Position numbers and translations under genes: made by a program. From contig NZ_CP014870.1 of NCBI RefSeq assembly GCF_001661075.1, forward strand, positions 5,523,703 to 5,587,702: a stretch of 64,000 bases of DNA, in the 5' to 3' direction. Within the stretch, counting starts at the first letter, position 1, and each line of letters begins with the position of its first letter. This document shows, one piece after another, positions 37,436-46,935 of the stretch. The notes under the pieces were generated by a model. It did not search any database. It was not told the origin of the DNA and saw nothing but the letters and a program-made list of their open reading frames with translations. Source of the DNA: Pseudomonas silesiensis (GTDB lineage: Bacteria; Pseudomonadota; Gammaproteobacteria; Pseudomonadales; Pseudomonadaceae).

Positions 37436-39480
37436 AGGGAGAGGGGCTCGTACTGATAATCGATCGACTCCAGAACCATGGGCTGAAGTACGGCATAGGG
37501 CTGATACGTACCACTGGGGTGCAACACGCGCACCAGATAGCGATGCTCTTTGACGGTGTAGGGCACGGCAGTGACCGGATCGTCATCCGCTGCATAGACT
37601 TCGGTGCGCAATACCCTGCCACTCAGGGCACGGGCTATTTCGCGGCGGGTTTGCTCGCTGGGTGACAGAAGTGTCTGCGCGGTGCGGTCGTTGAAGTGGT
37701 AGTTCTGCAGCAAGGTCGGTCTGAGCGCAATGGCTGAAGGATCGAGCGCGAAGTAACCGTCCCTCGATCCCTCCACGGACTCGCCCGTATGGAACCAGGT
37801 CTTGCTCAGGATCGGTGCGGTGAAGCCGGTGCTCGCGCGTTCGGCATGCGTACCTTCCGTATCGGTCTGTGCCAGAAGGTGAAAGCCCCGAAACTCTCGT
37901 TCGAAACGGTCGTAATAACCGCCTCGGTATTTGAAACCCTGGGTCAGTCGGTTGCCGGTGATGTCATCGACCTGGGTTTGTCGACTCACCAGATGCATGG
38001 CGAACGGCAGATGAGAGACAGGTTGTTCCACTCCATCATCAATTTGCTCCTGCTTCTCGTCCAGCCATTCCTGCGCCGAGCTGCGATAGCTCACGCTGCT
38101 GCTGGCGCCCATGTTGTTGCAGGTTCCGTTAAGCAGATAGGGCTTGGCCTCAACGAAATCGTAACGCCAGTGCCGAGGCGTCATGTGGGGCACCGTCAGG
38201 ATCAGACTGGAACAACCCAGCCCTTGCAGGTCGGCCGTGCTGACCTGGCAGAGCCTGTCGTACCTCACACCTTCTGGCCAGGGAAGATCGACGGAGGTCG
38301 GGGGTTTTCCATTCCCGCCGTGGTTGTCGTAGCCGTGACCGGGATGGTTCATGAACACCCGCAGGCGATCGGGTTCCAGATAAATCAGATCGGCCGCACC
38401 CGAACCATCGAGATCAGCCAGCAGCACCTGTGAGGCATTGAATTCGGCGTATGCAAAAGGTAAGGCACACAATTTGAAGCCCTTGCCAAAACGCCCATGG
38501 CCCAGGTTTGGCCAACATTTGACTTCGTTGTAACGGATGCGCACCAGGTGCTGCTGTCCGCTGCCGATCACATCGGCAAAAGCCACCAGTTCGGTGGGCG
38601 TGTTGCTCAGCAGCGGCAGATCATCTTCATCCCGCTCGGCCGATATTCCCCGGCGAGGCACATCGATGCCATCGGCAAATCCTGCTGAGCGACGGTTGGC
38701 GTACAGGCGCACGCTGCGAGTACCGATCAGCGCCATGTCACTCAGGCCATCTCCGACCAGGTCGGCCATGCGCGCCATGGGGTGAAAGAACTCGCTGGGG
38801 AACGCATCGAAACTCACGAAACCGGACCAGTTGCGGTCCGGGTCGAGCGTGAAAAATCCGCTCAGCCCTGGCCGGGCGATCAGCCAGTCCAGCTTGCCGT
38901 CGCCGGTCAGGTCGGTCAGCGACTGGTGAGCGGGCTGGCGGCTGTCAGCCACTGGAATAGACTCCAGCCGTTTCCAGTCGCTGTAACCGACCCCGTCGCC
39001 ACCCTGCGCGCTGCGCAAGGGTTCGCGGTAGTACCAGGCCTGGTCATATCGACACAGCATTCCGGGCATACCTTCGCCGTACAGGTCCACCATCTGGTAT
39101 TGCTGCCCATCGTTGAGCCCGGGCATGTCCGGGAACTGCGTGAATCCCCGGTGCGGTGGGTCGAGGTCGAACGCGTTATAGCTGAACTCCATCGGCGGTC
39201 GGCTTTCGACCTGGCCCAGGCCGTCATAAGCCTGAACGTGGGCGGCCGTGAGGTGACTGTAGCCCAATGGGCTGGCCCTGAATTCCAGTAACAGGCGCTG
39301 AACCAGCACCGGTGTTTCCCCCAATTCGCTGGGGAAATGATGGAACATCAGCACCTGTCGGCACAGGCGCCGGGTGCCCAGTTCGAACCCGTAGGCACAA
39401 TTCCAGAATACGTCGCTGCGCGGGGTCCACGCTTGGGTTTCCTCGAAAGACGGCGCCGTCTCGAGCTCACCGGGCACCAA
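37363..39480 (-). pseudogene. 5'-truncated N-terminal and middle part of broken tcB
   Basis: The minus-strand frame from about TPRSDVFWNCAYGFELGTRRL to VLESIDYQYE is the middle of a TcB protein. It has RLCRQVLMFHHFPSELGE, DGQQYQMVDLYGEGMPGML and three integrin/VCBS-like calcium-loop repeats: DLTGDGKLDWL, DLVGDGLSDMA and DLDGSGAADLI. Full TcB proteins carry roughly 300 more residues before this, including the SpvB-like domain, and these are absent. The frame upstream of about 39470 is the antisense of the Ig-like repeat gene. At the other end it runs about 70 bases into the inverted segment and stops at 37363. The gene is therefore broken at both ends and should not yield a working TcB. Confidence 0.82.
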
Positions 39481-39493
39481 CACGGTCAAAGTT

Positions 39494-41887
39494 GTGCAAA
39501 CCGTGAACGGAATGACTTCCGACCCGAGCGAGCTTTGCACATTTGCAGCGAAACCGCCCCTTCCGGAAATCGATCACCCTGAATATATGGAAGTCACCGA
39601 CCCTACGACGACGGCTTCAGGTACCGGCCTCGCTGGCGCGACGTTGACACTAACGGTCGATACAGAAGAAGTGTTATCCACTGAAGTGTGTCCCGACGGC
39701 ACCTGGTCCGGGGTCACTAAACCCCTGCCTCCGGGGTGGTGCGCAATGCCTGTCGTTCAGACCCTGAACGGGCAGTCATCCGACGCGCTCGGGCGTGTTC
39801 GCAATTTCAAGGTCAAACCGCCCAAACCATCGATCACCGCTCCCACCGACCCCGTCGCAGCGGATGACCCACTGACCATTACCGGTGTTTATAACGGCAC
39901 CGTCGCCCTGCAAATGCGCAGTGCGACAGGTACCGAGATACCCGGCTTCTTCAGTCCCACAGGCGATACCCGCACCTTCACGCCGGAAGAGGAATGGGCG
40001 CCGGGCACCAACAGGGTCACGGTTGTGCAAACCGTGAACGGCGCGACGTCCGATCCAAGCGATGAATGCATCTTCACTGTCGAAGAAGGGGATAAACCCG
40101 AAGCGCCCCGATTCGAGCTGCCTTACGCACACACCAAAACCTCGACACGTCCGACCATCAAGGTTACCGGCCTGCCGCTTGCGCTGATAACCGTTCGGCT
40201 CGCGGACGCAGCAGTGCTGCACTCAGAGGCTGCGGATGCCGATGGCATCCTCGAGTTCAGGGTCGATCCGCCCTTGATACCTGGCGATAACGCTCTTGAG
40301 GTCAAACAGAAAGGTAATGGCCCGGAATCCCACTGGAGTGAACCTCATCCGTTCATCGTAAAAGAGCCGCCGAGCATTCCCGTGATCAAAGCGCCGGGAA
40401 ATGGCCAGTCTACCCCGCGTAAACCTGTGATCAGAGGCGAAGGTGAAACGCGAGGGCACATACTCCTGCGCCATGAGAATGACCCCGAGAACCTGATTGA
40501 CACCATCGTTGGCCGGCGTAACTGGACCTGGACGGCCAAGGAGGCTTGGCCCGTCGGTGATTACTCCATTCAGGTCAAGCAGACAGACGACGGTGACAGT
40601 TCTGAATGGTCGCTACCGCGCAAGTTCAAAGTCGTCCAGGCTCTGTTCGGGATTGGCGACGCCGGCCCGGTCCTCGGCCAGCCCGTGGTGGGCACCGGAC
40701 AGAGCACGCTGTTGCGGGTTCAGGTAATAGTGGGTGACACCGGTGCGGTGGCCGGAGGAGTGACGGTCGAATGGCGCATCAGCGGCGAGCAGGACGTCAT
40801 CGCGACGACAGAGACCGACCAACAAGGCTGGGCCCGTTATCTCTACACGCCTGACGCCGCCGGCAAACACGAAGTGCTGGCCGATATCACCACTGCGAAT
40901 CAGGGCGTGGTAATGACACAGCTCTTTGAAGTGACCGCCTTGGCGCAAGACGCGTGGGCGCAGGAAGCTCAGCTTTATCTGGACGGTGAACGGGTTGATT
41001 TGGCCATGGGAGACCTGGTTCTGTTAAGGGGCAAATCCAGTGAGCTGGAGCTGAGGGTCAACACTGGCAGCCGGCTGATTGGCTCCAGTGTCACGCTGCA
41101 GGACCTGTGGGGCGCGGCGGAACTGGACCTCAAATGTGTTCCGGAGCTGGGAGCGCCGCAGCCGGTAGAGGAAGGGAAACCCGTACGTTGGTCCATTGTG
41201 TCCGAAGCGCGGGAAAGCGGCTTTTTCGGCTTGAACCTGACCAGCCCTGCCCTGCCGGACTGGCAGTTGCCGGGGCGGGTGGAAACTGGAGACTTTGCGC
41301 AAGCCCTGGATGTTGAGTTTGATACGTTCCCTGCGGCGTTCGGAGGCGATCCGGTCTATCCCTGCCACGGTGCGACGCATACCTTTATTGTGCAGCCTAA
41401 AAGCGGCAGTCCATTGCTTGGCAAACATGTGACACTGGAATTGACTCAAGAAACCGCGGATCTCGGGGTCATTGTGAGCCCTGGGCCGGACGCGCCTCAA
41501 GAGGTGGGTGCAAACGGAGTCAGCTGGACGCTGGATTGCGTCGGTAGCAGTAATAACGGCGACTTTGCAGTGCGCTTGAAGGTACAGGAGTGGGATTTCA
41601 GCTCTTCAGCGTTGCCAATGTCTCTGGGGCATAACAAAGTAAAAATAACTGAAAGGTTTGGCCCTAAGGAGATGGGAGGGGCTGCGGGTTACTGGAGGTA
41701 TGGCATTCGTGCAACGTCAACATTTACGGGGGTGCCGGCAGCGCGTGTACCGGTAACGATCCTGTCGTCAGATGGCCCTCCGACCGAAACTGTTACTAAC
41801 AGCAATGGTTGGTGTTACATCAACTATTACAAAGAGGCACCCAAGTCTTTGAAAATTACTAACCGGTATGACGGAAGTACCGCCTGA
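39494..41887 (+). CDS. Ig-like repeat protein, probably 5'-truncated
   Basis: The frame encodes about 797 residues of tandem Ig-like domains of about 90-100 residues. Each ends in a motif like VVQTVNGATSDPSDECIF, ALEVKQKGNGPESHWSEPH or SIQVKQTDDGDSSEWS. Later parts have invasin/Big-like domains (GVTVEWRISGEQDVIATTETDQQGWARYLYTPDAAGKHEV-type). The first domain is missing its front: the frame begins, from about 39470, with only the last strands (PGTNTVKVVQTVNG). No signal peptide or ribosome site is seen, and the nominal start is an internal GTG. Such Ig-repeat proteins often accompany Tc toxin genes in pseudomonads; that association is from general knowledge. It is likely a fragment left by the same event that cut tcB. 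Confidence 0.7.
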   Translation: MQTVNGMTSDPSELCTFAAKPPLPEIDHPEYMEVTDPTTTASGTGLAGATLTLTVDTEEVLSTEVCPDGTWSGVTKPLPPGWCAMPVVQTLNGQSSDALGRVRNFKVKPPKPSITAPTDPVAADDPLTITGVYNGTVALQMRSATGTEIPGFFSPTGDTRTFTPEEEWAPGTNRVTVVQTVNGATSDPSDECIFTVEEGDKPEAPRFELPYAHTKTSTRPTIKVTGLPLALITVRLADAAVLHSEAADADGILEFRVDPPLIPGDNALEVKQKGNGPESHWSEPHPFIVKEPPSIPVIKAPGNGQSTPRKPVIRGEGETRGHILLRHENDPENLIDTIVGRRNWTWTAKEAWPVGDYSIQVKQTDDGDSSEWSLPRKFKVVQALFGIGDAGPVLGQPVVGTGQSTLLRVQVIVGDTGAVAGGVTVEWRISGEQDVIATTETDQQGWARYLYTPDAAGKHEVLADITTANQGVVMTQLFEVTALAQDAWAQEAQLYLDGERVDLAMGDLVLLRGKSSELELRVNTGSRLIGSSVTLQDLWGAAELDLKCVPELGAPQPVEEGKPVRWSIVSEARESGFFGLNLTSPALPDWQLPGRVETGDFAQALDVEFDTFPAAFGGDPVYPCHGATHTFIVQPKSGSPLLGKHVTLELTQETADLGVIVSPGPDAPQEVGANGVSWTLDCVGSSNNGDFAVRLKVQEWDFSSSALPMSLGHNKVKITERFGPKEMGGAAGYWRYGIRATSTFTGVPAARVPVTILSSDGPPTETVTNSNGWCYINYYKEAPKSLKITNRYDGSTA

Positions 41888-41914
41888 CCATCGCTACAGC
41901 CCTGAAACAATTAG

Positions 41915-41947
41915 CGCCCTTTTCGCAAGACAAGGGCGTTTCTTTTT
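41915..41947 (+). terminator. Terminator after the Ig-like gene
   Basis: CGCCCTT / AAGGGCG stem with a 10-base loop, followed by TTTCTTTTT, 28 bases past the stop. Confidence 0.8.
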
Positions 41948-42007
41948 AATGGTCAATAGCGACTGCGCTTGGGTAGGATGACTGTCTCCCTCTCGAGGTT
42001 TCGCGTC

Positions 42008-42472
42008 ATGTTCATCGGCGTCCTGCTGGTCATCACCTGGCTGATCCTGTTACTGCGCTATCCGGCCAAGGCCTTGCCTGTCTCCGTGGCCGCCGCCATC
42101 GGATTGGGCGTGGTGGCCACCTGGGTGATCTGGGCGGACAACCGCGAGGTCAAGCAACTGGCGAGGCTGGAGTTGCGCATCACCTACGCGCCTGAACAGT
42201 GCCCGGCGGATCGTCCGCTGAAGCTGACCATGAACAATGGCAACGACGTGCCCCTGACCGAGTTGCGCTGGCGTGTTGCGGCTTACGCGCCGGGCGATAC
42301 GGTGAACCTGGCCGACAATCAATACGCCGCGCCCCGCTATCGTGGGCCTGGGGAACTGCAGGCTGGTGCAAGCTGGGACGATTGCTTGCCGATCCCGCCA
42401 TTGCGCCCCGGCTATCGCCCGCAAACCCTGGAGTTTCGCGCCGAGCGCTTGCAGGGTAATTTTGCTGACTGA
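42008..42472 (+). CDS. Small membrane-anchored protein of unknown function
   Basis: The 154-residue product has two N-terminal membrane helices (MFIGVLLVITWLILLLRY and ALPVSVAAAIGLGVVATWVIW). A soluble domain of about 100 residues follows, with a beta-rich look (LELRITYAPEQCPADRPLKLTMNNGND). I do not know its function; proteins of this shape are common in Pseudomonas and are sometimes loosely labelled multidrug transporter. I chose the ATG at 42008 because GAGG lies 9 bases before it; an in-frame ATG at 41978 would add ten residues. It precedes the short-chain dehydrogenase gene by 76 bases and may share its transcript. Confidence 0.75.
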   Translation: MFIGVLLVITWLILLLRYPAKALPVSVAAAIGLGVVATWVIWADNREVKQLARLELRITYAPEQCPADRPLKLTMNNGNDVPLTELRWRVAAYAPGDTVNLADNQYAAPRYRGPGELQAGASWDDCLPIPPLRPGYRPQTLEFRAERLQGNFAD

Positions 42473-42548
42473 TCGCATTATCGTTCATCGCGAGGTCGGA
42501 TCGCCCGCGCCTGCACATCACACCTTTCTATTGCACAAGGACCGCGCC

Positions 42549-43373
42549 ATGCCCGTTGCGTTGATTACCGGATGTTCCAGCGGCATTGGCCGCGCCCTGG
42601 CCGATGCCTTTAAAGGTGCCGGTTACGAAGTCTGGGCCAGCGCCCGCAAGGCTGAAGACGTCGCGACTCTGGCGGCGGCCGGGTTTACCGCCGTGCAACT
42701 GGACGTCAACGATGGCGCGGCACTCGAACAGTTGGGCAAACGGATCAACCAGCAACGTGGCGGTCTTGACGTGCTGATCAATAACGCCGGTTACGGCGCG
42801 ATGGGCCCGCTGCTCGATGGCGGTGTGCCGGCCATGCAGCGCCAGTTCGAAACCAATGTATTCGCCATTGTCGGCGTGACCCGCGCGATGTTCCCGGTGC
42901 TGCGTCGCGCCAAAGGATTAGTCGTGAATATTGGCAGTGTGTCCGGGGTTCTGGTGACGCCATTCGCCGGTGCTTACTGTGCGTCAAAAGCCGCCGTGCA
43001 TGCCTTGAGCGATGCACTGCGCATGGAACTGGCGCCCATGGGTATTCGCGTCATGGAAGTTCAACCGGGGGCTATCGCGTCCAGTTTCGCCAGGAATGCC
43101 GGGCATGAAGCCGAGCAATTGATCAGCGAACAATCGCCGTGGTGGCCCCTGCGTGAAGGCATACGGGCACGGGCCAAGGCGTCCCAGGACAACCCGACCC
43201 CGGCGGGTGAATTTGCCGCCGGTTTGCTCAAGGCTGTGCAGCAAGGCAAACCGCCAAGGCTGGTGCGCCTGGGCAATGGCAGCCGGGCGTTGCCGTTGTT
43301 GGCGGGGTTGGTGCCCAAGGGGCTGCTGGAGTCGGGGTTGATGAAGCGGTTCGGGTTGAGGGGGCAGCTCTGA
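42549..43373 (+). CDS. Short-chain dehydrogenase/reductase
   Basis: This 274-residue protein is a classical SDR oxidoreductase that uses NAD(P)H. The cofactor loop TGCSSGIG is at residues 7-14, NNAG follows at about residue 77, the catalytic Ser is in NIGSVSG, and YCASK holds the Tyr and Lys. The C-terminal region (SPWWPLREGIRARAKASQD) is like that of SDRs acting on lipids or retinoid-like compounds, but the substrate is unknown. The ATG at 42549 gives the usual SDR N-terminus MPVALITGCSSGIG; longer frames overlap the previous gene. Confidence 0.92.
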   Translation: MPVALITGCSSGIGRALADAFKGAGYEVWASARKAEDVATLAAAGFTAVQLDVNDGAALEQLGKRINQQRGGLDVLINNAGYGAMGPLLDGGVPAMQRQFETNVFAIVGVTRAMFPVLRRAKGLVVNIGSVSGVLVTPFAGAYCASKAAVHALSDALRMELAPMGIRVMEVQPGAIASSFARNAGHEAEQLISEQSPWWPLREGIRARAKASQDNPTPAGEFAAGLLKAVQQGKPPRLVRLGNGSRALPLLAGLVPKGLLESGLMKRFGLRGQL

Positions 43374-43386
43374 GACCGAGTCGCCG

Positions 43387-43498
43387 CCATCGCGGGCAAG
43401 CCCGCTCCCACAAGGTTCTGCTGGATGGCACAGATAGTATTACCACCAAAGATCCCTGTGGGAGCGGCGGTGCGACGATTCGACTTGCCCGCGATGGG
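43387..43498. repeat. REP pair
   Basis: CCATCGCGGGCAAGCCCGCT at 43387 faces CCTGTGGGAGCGGCGGTGCG...CTTGCCCGCGATGGG ending at 43498. It lies between two convergent genes. Confidence 0.85.
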
Positions 43499-43516
43499 CG
43501 CGACTCGGTCTACCGG

Positions 43517-44383
43517 TTATGCACCATCGCCTTGCTTGACCACCACCGTACACGTAATCCCCGCCGCCAACAGCACCCCCTCCGGCACTTGATCGATGTG
43601 AATCCGCACCGGCACTCGCTGGGCCAGGCGCACCCAGTTGAAGGTCGGGTTCACATCCGCGATCAGCTCACGGCTCTCAGGGTTATCACGGTCATAGATG
43701 CCCCGGGAAATACTCTCCACGTGTCCTTTCAACACTTCTCCGCTCATCAACTGCATGTCGGCCTTATCGCCCACTCGCACGTGGGGCAATTTGGTTTCCT
43801 CGAAGAAGCCATAGACCCAGAACGAATTCATATCGACCACGGCCATTTTCGCTTCACCGATGCGCGCGTAATCGCCGCGATGCACGTTGAGGTTGGTCAC
43901 GTAGCCGTCCACCGCGGCGCGCACTTCGGTGCGTTTGAGGTTCAATTGTGCGGCTTCGAGCTGGGCCTGGGCGTGTTGGTAATCGGCCAGGGCCGAGTCG
44001 GCGATGTTGCTGGCGTCGTCGCGGTTTTCCCTGGAGATCACCAGGTTGTCCATGTCGGCACGGCGATGGGCGTTGACCTTGCGCATTTCCCAGGTCGACT
44101 TGCGTGAGGCCACCAGGGACTGCGCCTGTTTCACCGCAATGCGGTAGTGCTCGGGATCGATGCGCATCAGCAGATCGCCCTTCTTCACCAACTGGTTATC
44201 GCGCACCGGTACATCCACCACTTCCCCGGTGACGTCGGCGGCGACGTTGATGATGTCGGCGCGTACCCGGCCATCACGGGTCCATGGCGTATTCATGTAG
44301 TGCTCCCACAGGGTGCGGCCGATCCAGATCGCGAGGACCAGCACCAGCAAGGTGGCGAGCAGGCTGAAAAGCTTTTTCATCAA
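43517..44383 (-). CDS. HlyD-family periplasmic adaptor of an aromatic-acid-type efflux pump
   Basis: The 288-residue protein is a membrane fusion protein that links the inner-membrane FUSC transporter to an outer-membrane channel. It has one N-terminal membrane helix (MKKLFSLLATLLVLVLAIWIGRTLW). The biotinyl-lipoyl halves are DVTGEVVDVPVRDNQLVKKGDLLMRID and KRTEVRAAVDGYVTNLNVHRGDY, around an alpha hairpin. The family includes AaeA, which exports p-hydroxybenzoic acid. It lies 22 bases after the DUF1656 gene and is third in the order FUSC, DUF1656, HlyD on the minus strand. The substrate here is not known. Confidence 0.93.
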   Translation of the reverse strand: MMKKLFSLLATLLVLVLAIWIGRTLWEHYMNTPWTRDGRVRADIINVAADVTGEVVDVPVRDNQLVKKGDLLMRIDPEHYRIAVKQAQSLVASRKSTWEMRKVNAHRRADMDNLVISRENRDDASNIADSALADYQHAQAQLEAAQLNLKRTEVRAAVDGYVTNLNVHRGDYARIGEAKMAVVDMNSFWVYGFFEETKLPHVRVGDKADMQLMSGEVLKGHVESISRGIYDRDNPESRELIADVNPTFNWVRLAQRVPVRIHIDQVPEGVLLAAGITCTVVVKQGDGA

Positions 44384-44405
44384 GGCCTTCTTCAGTGATA
44401 GAGAG

Positions 44406-44612
44406 TCAACGGTAGACAGTCAGCGCCAGGGCGCCGAACAGACAGGTAAACAGGCTCAGGCGCAGCAGTGCCGGGTGCCAGAAGAAGCGGTACAGATCGA
44501 ACCCGGACAGGAATCGGTCCAGCGCCCAGGCCAGCGCCGCGGCGATGAAGAACATCAGCGTCATGGTCGGCATGTAGACGCCGTGGAAGGCGATTTCACG
44601 GGGCATGTTCAA
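44406..44612 (-). CDS. DUF1656 small membrane protein
   Basis: This 68-residue protein has two hydrophobic segments (about residues 15-31 and 48-66) and the family opening MPREIAFHGVYMPT. DUF1656 proteins are regularly encoded between FUSC-type transporters and their HlyD adaptors and are presumed to be accessory subunits. Its start overlaps the end of the FUSC gene by 17 bases, or 11 if the Met at residue 3 is used, which implies translational coupling. Confidence 0.92.
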   Translation of the reverse strand: MNMPREIAFHGVYMPTMTLMFFIAAALAWALDRFLSGFDLYRFFWHPALLRLSLFTCLFGALALTVYR

Positions 44613-46788
44613 GTCCTTGAGGCGGGGTGCTGGCGTAAGCCGCGAGCGGCGATTGCGGATCGAGCAGCGAGGTGCGGATGAAGTGCAGGTAGCTCTTTAC
44701 CCGGCGCAATGCCGAAGTGTCGAAGTGCGGGGCGAAGGGTTCGTCGGTGGCTTGCACGCGGCTGATGGCGTGGTCCACGGCGATCAACCCGCGTTGCAGA
44801 TTGCTCTGGCTCGGTTGCAGAAACAGCCGCACCAGCGAGCGGCCCATCACCCGGATCGCCTGACGCCACGGCTGCGATTCGGCGTAGGCAGGATGCACCG
44901 GCAGAATTGCCTGCTCCTTGCGCAACTCGATGATTGCGTGACCGACTTCCAGCACCACGAACATCCAGCGCAGCAAGTCCCGTTGCACCTGCGGCTGACC
45001 CGTGGCGAGACCATAGGCCTGGTGCAGCAAATCCCGCGTGCTGCTTTCAAAACCCGACGCCAGGCCTTTGAGCTTGCCGCTGATCGCATACACCACTTGC
45101 CCGCGCAGATCCTGCTCCAGCCGACGCCACAACCAGCGGCTGTTGGGCGGCAGGATGATCGCCCCGGCTGCGGCGCAGACCAGCATGCCGAGCACCATGG
45201 CGATGTAGTCGTTGATAAAGGCGTAGGGGTTGTAGACGGTGAGGTTGTCCGGCACCGAACCGGTGCTGAAGAAGATCAACAAACCCAGACCGACACCGGC
45301 GTATTGCGGCCGCGACGACAGGAACGAACCCAGCACAATCACCGGTGCGAGCATCACGCACAGCAAGGGAAAACCATCGATCCACGGGAAGATGAAAAAC
45401 ATCTCGACGAAGCCGATCAGCGCCCCCAGGAAGGTGCCGCAAGCCATCTGGAACGCCATGCGTTTCGGGTTCGGTGTCGCGGCGGACAGTCCGACCGTAG
45501 CCGCCGCGATGAGGGTCATGGTCGCCCCGCTCGGCCACGCCGTCGCCACCCAGTAACTGCCCAGCACCACCAGAATGAACGCCGCGCGAATCCCCGATGC
45601 GGCGGATGCCAGCCAGTTGGTTTGCGGGGTGAACGGTTCGTCCCATTGTTCCCGTTCATGGGTGTGATCGGCCAGGGAGGCATGGGTCTGTGCATAACCG
45701 TGCAGATCGTCGACGAAGCGATAGAGCAGTTCGTAGGCGGTGTGAAAATCCAGCTGCTCGGCGTCGCTCGGATCGCTCTGCTGAAACGTCGCTCGCAGGC
45801 TGCGGACTTTCGCCGGCAAGTCTGCCTTGTAACTCGTCAATGCAGATGTCAGCCGTGCGGCGTCGGGACTGGTCAGGGCGCGCCCGCTGAAACCGTCGAG
45901 CAATTCGGCGAGGTCCTGCAGACCCGGCTTGATCGCCGCGACCACGTGATCGGTGCCATTGCTGCGCAAGCGTTCGAGCAATTGGTGCAGAGCGTTGAAC
46001 CGGGTGGTGATACCCATGAACTCACTGTTCAAGCGACTGAGCCGACCGTTGCGCCGACGCATGTGCGGATCTTCGAAAACCGTGACGCTGCGCAGCCCTT
46101 CCAGGCCTACAGCCTCGGCGATAAAGCGCACGTTGCTCGCTTCGAACGCGTCGCGCTGGCTGCGCCCGCGCAAGCCATCGGTGACGAACAAGGCGAACAC
46201 GCCGAAGCGCTGATACAGGGCATTGCGCATCGCGGCGCTGGCGGTTTGCGGCAGGATCGCGGCGCTGACCACGGTGGCGCAGAGAATCCCCAGGGAGATT
46301 TCCAGCACCCGCCACACGGCGGCCATGAACGCGCCGTCCGGGTGTGCCAGCGCAGGCAGTCCCACCATCGCGGCGGTGTACCCGGCGAGTACAAAACCAT
46401 AGGCGCGAAAGTTGCGATAACGCGCCGCGCCAGCCGAGCAAATGCCCACCCAGATCGCCAGCGAACCGAGGAACAATTCAGTGTTTTGCGCGAACAAGGC
46501 AATCAGCGCAACCATCACCGCCGAGCCGGTCAATGTGCCGAGGAAACGATAGAAACTCTTGGCGAACACCTGGCCGCTTTGCGGCTGCATGACGATGAAC
46601 ACGGTGATCATCGCCGTGCGCGGTTGCGGCAATTCCAGGCGCATGGCCAGCCACAACGTCAGGAACGCCGCCAACAGCACTTTGAAAATGTACACCCAGG
46701 TCACGCCATCGCTGCGTGCCCAGTCGAAAAAGCCCCGGCGCCATTCCAGGGAATACAGCCAGCGCAAGGGTGCGGGCAAGGGGGTCAT
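44596..46788 (-). CDS. FUSC-family inner-membrane transporter (AaeB-like)
   Basis: The 730-residue protein has the FUSC/AaeB architecture: two sets of about five or six membrane helices, each followed by a large cytosolic domain. The repeat is visible in FLTLWLAMRLELPQPRTAMITVFIVMQPQSG and VLGSYWVATAWPSGATMTLIAAATVGLSA. Known members export aromatic carboxylic acids such as p-hydroxybenzoate, or fusaric acid. It is the first gene of the minus-strand FUSC-DUF1656-HlyD set. The NodT-type channel gene lies 148 bases upstream on the same strand, across a REP. Confidence 0.93.
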   Translation of the reverse strand: MTPLPAPLRWLYSLEWRRGFFDWARSDGVTWVYIFKVLLAAFLTLWLAMRLELPQPRTAMITVFIVMQPQSGQVFAKSFYRFLGTLTGSAVMVALIALFAQNTELFLGSLAIWVGICSAGAARYRNFRAYGFVLAGYTAAMVGLPALAHPDGAFMAAVWRVLEISLGILCATVVSAAILPQTASAAMRNALYQRFGVFALFVTDGLRGRSQRDAFEASNVRFIAEAVGLEGLRSVTVFEDPHMRRRNGRLSRLNSEFMGITTRFNALHQLLERLRSNGTDHVVAAIKPGLQDLAELLDGFSGRALTSPDAARLTSALTSYKADLPAKVRSLRATFQQSDPSDAEQLDFHTAYELLYRFVDDLHGYAQTHASLADHTHEREQWDEPFTPQTNWLASAASGIRAAFILVVLGSYWVATAWPSGATMTLIAAATVGLSAATPNPKRMAFQMACGTFLGALIGFVEMFFIFPWIDGFPLLCVMLAPVIVLGSFLSSRPQYAGVGLGLLIFFSTGSVPDNLTVYNPYAFINDYIAMVLGMLVCAAAGAIILPPNSRWLWRRLEQDLRGQVVYAISGKLKGLASGFESSTRDLLHQAYGLATGQPQVQRDLLRWMFVVLEVGHAIIELRKEQAILPVHPAYAESQPWRQAIRVMGRSLVRLFLQPSQSNLQRGLIAVDHAISRVQATDEPFAPHFDTSALRRVKSYLHFIRTSLLDPQSPLAAYASTPPQGLEHAP

Positions 46789-46832
46789 CAGATCCTGCTT
46801 ATTGGACGAGGTTTATGCGGCGAAAACAGATC

Positions 46833-46928
46833 CCCTGTAGGAGCTGGCTTGCCAGCGAAGGCGGTGTGTCAGTCGATACATGTTTCAACTGACACACCGC
46901 TTTCGCTGGCAAGCCAGCTCCTACAGGG
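46833..46928. repeat. REP pair between the NodT channel and FUSC genes
   Basis: CCCTGTAGGAGCTGGCTTGC at 46833 and its inverted copy ending at 46928 flank a centre (GCGGTGTGTCAGT/ACTGACACACCGC) that also pairs, giving a long near-perfect hairpin. Confidence 0.92.
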
Positions 46929-46935
46929 ACTATGT

